Below, piece by piece: positions 6,744-10,968 of a stretch of DNA of 10,968 nucleotides. The stretch's first letter is position 1, and every line of letters starts with the position of its first letter. The stretch is from Gemmatimonadales bacterium (lineage in GTDB: Bacteria; Gemmatimonadota; Gemmatimonadetes; Gemmatimonadales; GWC2-71-9): contig JABDII010000188.1 in NCBI GenBank assembly GCA_013003805.1, forward strand, positions 1-10,968, in the 5' to 3' direction. A program made the translations under genes and the position numbers. The notes below the pieces were generated by a model. The model had not been told where the DNA came from. It did no database searches and worked only from the letters and a program-made list of their open reading frames with translations.

Positions 6744-6780
6744 CATAAGAGCCCGGCCGCCCGTCGGGCTCTTATGTTTA
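6744..6780 (+). terminator. Intrinsic terminator of the pilMNOPQ operon
   Basis: A perfect 12-bp stem, CATAAGAGCCCG (6744-6755) with CGGGCTCTTATG (6765-6776), encloses a nine-base loop and is followed by TTTA. It starts 33 bases after the pilQ stop. The T tract is short, but the long GC-rich stem makes this the clearest terminator in the window. It separates the pilus operon from aroC. Confidence 0.8.
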
Positions 6781-6825
6781 GGGGCAGCCGAGCACCACCC
6801 AATCCGGAGACCGGAGCCGCGAACC

Positions 6826-8067
6826 GTGTCACTGACCTTCCACACTGCAGGTGAATCCCACGGCAGGGGCCTCGTCGCCATCGTCGAGGGCCTGCCAGCC
6901 GGACTTGTGGTGTCGGCTGACTGGGTCAACCGCGACCTCGCCCGCAGGATGCAGGGGTACGGCCGCGGCGCCCGGATGAAAATCGAGCGGGACGCGGTGG
7001 AATGGCTGGCCGGTGTCCGGGCGGGCGAGACCCTGGGCTCTCCCGTCGCCATGCTGATCGCCAATCGGGACTGGGCCAATTGGCAGGATGTCATGGAGCC
7101 CGAGGCCACCCCGGGGGCGGGAACGCGGCGGCGGCAGGTTCAGCGCCCGCGGCCGGGACACGCCGACCTGGTGGGCGCGCTCAAGTACGACCGGTCAGAT
7201 GCCCGGGACATCCTCGAGCGGGCCAGCGCCCGGGAGACCGCGGCCAGGGTGGCCGCAGGAGCGCTGGCCCGCCGCCTGCTTGACGAATTCGGAGTGGACA
7301 TCGGAAGCCATGTGACCTCGCTCGGAGGCGTACGGGCAACCCCGCCGTCCCCGCTGCCCCGGCCGCTGGGCGGGGCCGCCGATCGGTCGCCGGTCCGCAC
7401 CCTCGACCCCCGGGCCGAGGCGGCCATGATCGAAGCGATCGATGTCGCGGCGTCCCAAGGCGACACCCTGGGTGGCGAGGTCGAGGTGGTGGCCCAAGGA
7501 CTCCTGCTCGGGCTGGGGAGTCACGTCACTTGGGACCGCAAACTGGACAGCCGGCTCGCCGGCGCCCTCATGTCGATCCCGGCCGTCAAGGGTGTCGAGA
7601 TCGGCCTTGGGTTCGAAGCGGCCCGGCGGCCCGGCTCCGAGGTGCACGATCCCATCGAGCGCGATTCCCAATCGGGGGCCGGGCCGCCGGGCCGCGGCCG
7701 GGCGGGATTCCGCCGACGGAGCAATAATGCCGGCGGTTTGGAAGGGGGCATGACTACCGGTGAGCCGCTGGTCATCAAGATCGCCATGAAGCCCATCTCG
7801 ACGCTCCGGAAGCCGCTGGAGACGGTGGATCTCGATACCGGAGATCCGGCGAAGGCACAGTCCGAGCGATCCGACGTGACCGCGGTCCCGGCGATGGGGG
7901 TCATTGCAGAAGCCCTGGTGGCCTTGGTACTGGGCAACGCCATGCGGGAGAAGTTCGGCGGGGATTCGCTGGGTGAAATGCGCCGCAATGTGGACGCGTA
8001 CATTGCCCAACTCGAGGCGCGCCGCGCCGAGTGGGACACCTCCTCTCAACGAGTAGAGGCCAAATGA
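6826..8067 (+). CDS. aroC: Chorismate synthase
   Basis: AroC converts 5-enolpyruvylshikimate 3-phosphate to chorismate with reduced FMN, the last step of the shikimate pathway, in the cytoplasm. The protein shows the three family signatures: GESHGRGLVAIVEGLPAG with the active histidine at 12, RPGHADLVGALKYDRSDARDILERASARE with histidine 112, and RSDVTAVPAMGVIAEA with aspartate 350. The FMN-binding SNNAGGLEGGMTTGEP is at 299-314. At 413 residues it is longer than E. coli AroC (361) and slightly longer than Gram-positive types (about 390). Part of this is a G/P/R-rich insertion at about 280-294, before the FMN loop. The GTG start matches the conserved N-terminus, with GGAG (6813-6816) nine bases upstream. 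Its stop overlaps the aroK start. I see no clear promoter in the 45 bases after the terminator. Confidence 0.95.
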   Translation: MSLTFHTAGESHGRGLVAIVEGLPAGLVVSADWVNRDLARRMQGYGRGARMKIERDAVEWLAGVRAGETLGSPVAMLIANRDWANWQDVMEPEATPGAGTRRRQVQRPRPGHADLVGALKYDRSDARDILERASARETAARVAAGALARRLLDEFGVDIGSHVTSLGGVRATPPSPLPRPLGGAADRSPVRTLDPRAEAAMIEAIDVAASQGDTLGGEVEVVAQGLLLGLGSHVTWDRKLDSRLAGALMSIPAVKGVEIGLGFEAARRPGSEVHDPIERDSQSGAGPPGRGRAGFRRRSNNAGGLEGGMTTGEPLVIKIAMKPISTLRKPLETVDLDTGDPAKAQSERSDVTAVPAMGVIAEALVALVLGNAMREKFGGDSLGEMRRNVDAYIAQLEARRAEWDTSSQRVEAK

Positions 8068-8582
8068 AACGGCATCTCGTGCTCATCGGGCTCCCCGGTG
8101 CCGGCAAGTCCACCGTGGGCGGCAAGGTCTCCGCCGAGCTGGACACTCAATTCGTCGACCTCGACGGGCGAATCGAGCGGCGCTCCGGGATGCCCGTTGC
8201 GAAGATTATCAACGAGTTCGGTGAGGCGCGGTTCCGGCAAATCGAAGGCGATGCGATGCGCGAGGCGCTCACCGAGGAACCCCGGGTGATCAGCCCCGGC
8301 GGCGGGTGGGCCGCGCAGCCGGGCGCACTCGATGAGGCCCGGGCCAGGAGCCTGATCATCTACCTCAAGACGCTGGTCACCACGGCGGTCGACCGGCTGG
8401 ATGCCTTCGATACCCGCCCCTTGATGGCGGCCCAGGATCCGATCGCGCGGATGCGCTCACTCCTGCAAGAGCGTGAACCGTTCTACTCCCAAGCCGATTG
8501 TATCGTGAAGACCGACCGGCGTACGGTCGAGGATGTGGTGGAGGAGGTTTTGGGCCTGGCGCGCCAAAAGGCCGGTTGGTAA
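8064..8582 (+). CDS. aroK: Shikimate kinase
   Basis: Shikimate kinase phosphorylates shikimate with ATP, two steps before chorismate. The 172-residue protein has the Walker A loop GLPGAGKST (9-17), the shikimate-binding aspartate in DLD (D34), arginine 58 in the GEARFRQIE segment, the GGG turn (79-81), the lid arginine in TRPLM (R118), and REPFY with R138. These positions follow the canonical numbering closely. I chose ATG at 8064 over an in-frame GTG at 8031, because only the former gives the normal MKRHLVLIG start. AGAGG (8055-8059) lies four bases upstream, and the start overlaps the aroC stop as ATGA, a sign of translational coupling. Having aroC and aroK adjacent places two pathway enzymes under one transcript. 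Confidence 0.94.
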   Translation: MKRHLVLIGLPGAGKSTVGGKVSAELDTQFVDLDGRIERRSGMPVAKIINEFGEARFRQIEGDAMREALTEEPRVISPGGGWAAQPGALDEARARSLIIYLKTLVTTAVDRLDAFDTRPLMAAQDPIARMRSLLQEREPFYSQADCIVKTDRRTVEDVVEEVLGLARQKAGW

Positions 8583-8592
8583 CTGTCTATTC

Positions 8593-8598
8593 TACAAT
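8593..8598 (+). promoter_or_regulatory. Possible -10 box upstream of topA
   Basis: TACAAT matches the -10 consensus at five of six positions and sits in an AT-rich patch (about 8586-8612) that stands out in this GC-rich region. No good -35 box lies at the right distance, so this is weak evidence. Transcription would give a topA leader of about 97 bases containing the hairpin at 8652-8676. Confidence 0.25.
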
Positions 8599-8651
8599 CA
8601 CTTAACAATTCACTCCTTGCGGGCGGAACCGGCGGCGCGTTTTCTTGAGGC

Positions 8652-8676
8652 GGTCGCGGGCAGGTTGTCCGCGACC
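8652..8676 (+). repeat. Inverted repeat in the topA leader
   Basis: GGTCGCGG (8652-8659) and CCGCGACC (8669-8676) are perfect inverted 8-mers around a nine-base loop, 25 bases before the topA start. No T run follows, so it is not a typical terminator. It may be an operator or an mRNA structure that affects topA expression. Confidence 0.5.
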
Positions 8677-8701
8677 TAACCACTTGGGCGAAAGCGAACG
8701 A

Positions 8702-10968
8702 ATGAGTTCGACGGAAGCGAAAGACACGAAACCGAAACGCAAGACCACCGGGAGAAAGAAGGCGGCCAAAAAGGCCGCCAAGAAGTCCTCCTCCAAGGCC
8801 AAGCGTAAGCGATCCACTCGGACGAAGAAGGTCGCCGAGGCGCTCGTGGTGGTGGAGTCTCCCACCAAGGCCAGAACGCTGGGCAAATATTTGGGCCGGG
8901 GATACGCGGTCAAGGCAACCGTGGGGCACCTGAGAGACCTGCCGACTCGCGAGTTGGGCGTGGATGTCGACGCGGGCTTCCAGCCGAAGTACGTCACTAT
9001 CAAGGGCAAGGCCAAGACCCTGAATGAAATCAAGCGAGCCGCCAAGAAGGCGAGCACGGTGTATCTAGCCACCGACCCGGACCGTGAGGGAGAGGCGATC
9101 GCCTGGCACGTGGCAGATCAATTGACCACCGACGCGCCGGTTCAGCGGGTGCTGTTCCACGAGATCACGCAGGACGCCGTGCACCAGGCGATGGAAGATC
9201 CTGGCGTGATAGACGACCGCAAGGTGAATGCCCAGCAAGCGCGGAGGATTCTCGACCGCCTGGTCGGCTACAAGGCAAGTCCTCTTCTGTGGAAGGCCAT
9301 TAAGACGGGTCTCTCGGCCGGCCGGGTCCAAACGGTCGCCCTGCGGTTGATCGTCGAGCGGGAGCGGGCCATCCGGGCGTTCAAGCCGCAAGAGTATTGG
9401 TCCATCGACGCGCTCTGCGCCAAGGACAGCGCCACCTTCGAGGCGTCGCTCCACAAGATCGAGGGGCACAAGCCCCAGCTACACACCGAAGCAGAGGCCA
9501 CGGCGGTAGTAGACGCGGTCCGTCAGATGCCGTTCGTAGTCACCGACGTCCAGAAGAAGCGGCGGCGGAAACGCCCAGCCGCCCCATTCACCACGAGCAC
9601 GCTGCAACAGGAAGCGGCCAAGAAGCTCGGGTTCTCCTCTCGCCGCACGATGCGCGCGGCGCAGGATCTGTATGAAGGTATCGAGATCGGTGAAGAGGGA
9701 CCGACCGGGCTCATCACCTACATGCGGACGGATTCCGTTCGGGTGTCTGATGTTGCGGTTGCCGCGGCGCGGGAGTTCATCGCGTCGCAGTATGGCGAGA
9801 AGTATCTACCGGAATCGCCAAACGTGTACAACTCGAGGAAGAAGGCCAAGGTCCAGGACGCGCATGAAGCCATCCGCCCAAGCGATGTCAGCCGCCGGCC
9901 GGAGCACCTGAAGAGTTATCTGACCCCGGATCAGCTCAAGCTCTATCAGCTGATCTGGCAGCGCTTCGTCGCCTCGCAAATGCCGCCGGCTCAATACGAC
10001 ATGACGGTGGTCGACTTCGAGCTCGGCCGGTATCTGTTCCGGGCGACGGGGTCGGTGCTCCTGTTTGACGGCTATCACGCCGTATATATGGAAGGACGCG
10101 AAGCGGAAGAGGGGAAGACTATGGACGACCTTCCCCCGCTGCCGACGCTGTCGAAGGGCGACCAGGTGGAGGTGAAGGAGCTGACGCCCAACCAGCACTT
10201 CACGCAGCCGCCGCCGCGCTTCTCCGAAGCGAGCCTGGTCAAGGAGCTCGAGCGGCTCGGCATCGGCCGCCCGTCCACCTACAGCTCGATCATCACGACA
10301 CTCGCGGCACGGAACTACGTCGAGATCAAGCAGCGGCGCTTCTTCCCCACCGATCTGGGTGAGACGGTGGAAAAGGTGATGGTGTCACGGTTTCCAGCGA
10401 TCTTCAACGTCGAGTTTACCAGCGAGATGGAGTTGGAGCTGGACAAGGTGGAGGAGGGCGACCTGGATTGGCAAGAGGTGCTGGAGAACTTTTACCAGCC
10501 CTTCATCAAGGCGCTCGAAGCCGTGGACATCAACCAGTTGGTCATGGAGACCCACGGGCTGGGCGACCTCGCCAAGGAGAAGTGTCCGACGTGTGGATCG
10601 CCTCTGATGTTACGAACCGGCCGGTTCGGTCCGTTCATCGCTTGCACCAAGTACCCGGACGACTGCCGCTTCACCAAGCCCATCAAGAAAGACAAGGTGC
10701 CCGATCGTCCCACCGACGAGAAGTGCCACCTCTGCGGTTCAGCCATGGTCATCAAGACCGGTCGGTTCGGCGAGTTCCTGGCGTGCACCACGTACCCGAA
10801 GTGCAAGGGCACGCGCTCCATCCCGCTCGGAATCAAGTGCCCCAAGTGCTTGAAGGGAGACCTGACCGAGCGGCGCACCAAGCGGGGCAAGTCCTTCTTC
10901 GGGTGCATCCGCTACCCCGACTGCGACTACTCAACCTGGAACCGGCCCACCCCGGAACAGTGTCCCGA
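8702..10968 (+). CDS. topA: DNA topoisomerase I (partial, runs off the right edge)
   Basis: TopA is a type IA topoisomerase that relaxes negative supercoils through a tyrosine-linked single-strand break. About 755 codons are present without a stop. Residues 1-45 are a lysine- and arginine-rich extension with AAKK repeats. The Toprim domain follows: VVESPTK with glutamate 52, and TDPDREGEA with D125, D127 and E129. The active-site tyrosine is Y340 in ITYMRTDS. AHEAIRPSD, RFSEASLVKELERLGIGRPSTY and the core domain follow. The C-terminal part has three C4 zinc-ribbon units (KCPTCG, KCHLCG, KCPKC, each with a second cysteine pair), and a fourth CP is cut by the edge. The ATG at 8702 lacks a clear Shine-Dalgarno sequence. 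The frame is open back to 8606, with in-frame TTG codons at 8645 and 8684, so the start is the least certain part. Confidence 0.95.
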   Translation, partial: MSSTEAKDTKPKRKTTGRKKAAKKAAKKSSSKAKRKRSTRTKKVAEALVVVESPTKARTLGKYLGRGYAVKATVGHLRDLPTRELGVDVDAGFQPKYVTIKGKAKTLNEIKRAAKKASTVYLATDPDREGEAIAWHVADQLTTDAPVQRVLFHEITQDAVHQAMEDPGVIDDRKVNAQQARRILDRLVGYKASPLLWKAIKTGLSAGRVQTVALRLIVERERAIRAFKPQEYWSIDALCAKDSATFEASLHKIEGHKPQLHTEAEATAVVDAVRQMPFVVTDVQKKRRRKRPAAPFTTSTLQQEAAKKLGFSSRRTMRAAQDLYEGIEIGEEGPTGLITYMRTDSVRVSDVAVAAAREFIASQYGEKYLPESPNVYNSRKKAKVQDAHEAIRPSDVSRRPEHLKSYLTPDQLKLYQLIWQRFVASQMPPAQYDMTVVDFELGRYLFRATGSVLLFDGYHAVYMEGREAEEGKTMDDLPPLPTLSKGDQVEVKELTPNQHFTQPPPRFSEASLVKELERLGIGRPSTYSSIITTLAARNYVEIKQRRFFPTDLGETVEKVMVSRFPAIFNVEFTSEMELELDKVEEGDLDWQEVLENFYQPFIKALEAVDINQLVMETHGLGDLAKEKCPTCGSPLMLRTGRFGPFIACTKYPDDCRFTKPIKKDKVPDRPTDEKCHLCGSAMVIKTGRFGEFLACTTYPKCKGTRSIPLGIKCPKCLKGDLTERRTKRGKSFFGCIRYPDCDYSTWNRPTPEQCP

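Noticed and set aside
7195..8049. 284-codon minus-strand frame opposite aroC
   Set aside because: Shadow of chorismate synthase, whose three signatures are all on the plus strand.
8031..8063. Upstream GTG start for aroK adding 11 residues
   Set aside because: Shikimate kinases begin just before the LVLIG strand. ATG at 8064 has AGAGG upstream and the typical ATGA overlap with aroC.

Overview
The window is a GC-rich bacterial chromosome segment with every supported gene on the + strand. It carries a type IV pilus alignment and secretin operon (pilM-N-O-P-Q), preceded by two pilin-like genes and followed by two shikimate-pathway genes (aroC, aroK) and topA. My best guess is a member of Gemmatimonadota. 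This rests on the PilX-like protein, the long cytoplasmic tail of PilN, the short PilQ and the order pilMNOPQ-aroC-aroK-topA, all recalled from that phylum; no database comparison was possible.

Layout. Positions 40-357 encode the C-terminal part of a PilW-like minor pilin whose frame is broken near the left edge, at a run of seven A. Positions 364-1548 encode a PilX/GspK-like membrane-anchored pilus assembly protein. Positions 1549-2031 form a 483-bp non-coding gap rich in inverted repeats. It holds a very good sigma-54-type -24/-12 match (1745-1760) and a sigma-70-type promoter (1961-1989) whose -10 lies inside a perfect palindrome. Positions 2032-6711 hold pilM, pilN, pilO, pilP and pilQ, tightly packed with short gaps or overlaps, and they end at a strong hairpin terminator (6744-6780). 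Positions 6826-8582 hold aroC and aroK, joined by an ATGA overlap. Positions 8702-10968 hold the start and most of topA, which runs off the right edge and has an unusual lysine-rich N-terminal extension.

How the genes work together. PilM (cytoplasmic actin-like), PilN and PilO (single-pass inner-membrane proteins) and PilP (lipoprotein) connect the inner-membrane pilus motor to the outer-membrane secretin PilQ, through which the fibre passes. The two upstream genes supply minor pilin or priming components. The motor ATPases (PilB, PilT), the platform PilC and the major pilin are not in this window. AroC and AroK catalyse two steps of chorismate synthesis, and TopA relaxes negative supercoils.

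I see no mobile element, CRISPR array, tRNA or rRNA, and no clearly new system. The most interesting part is the regulatory gap before pilM.
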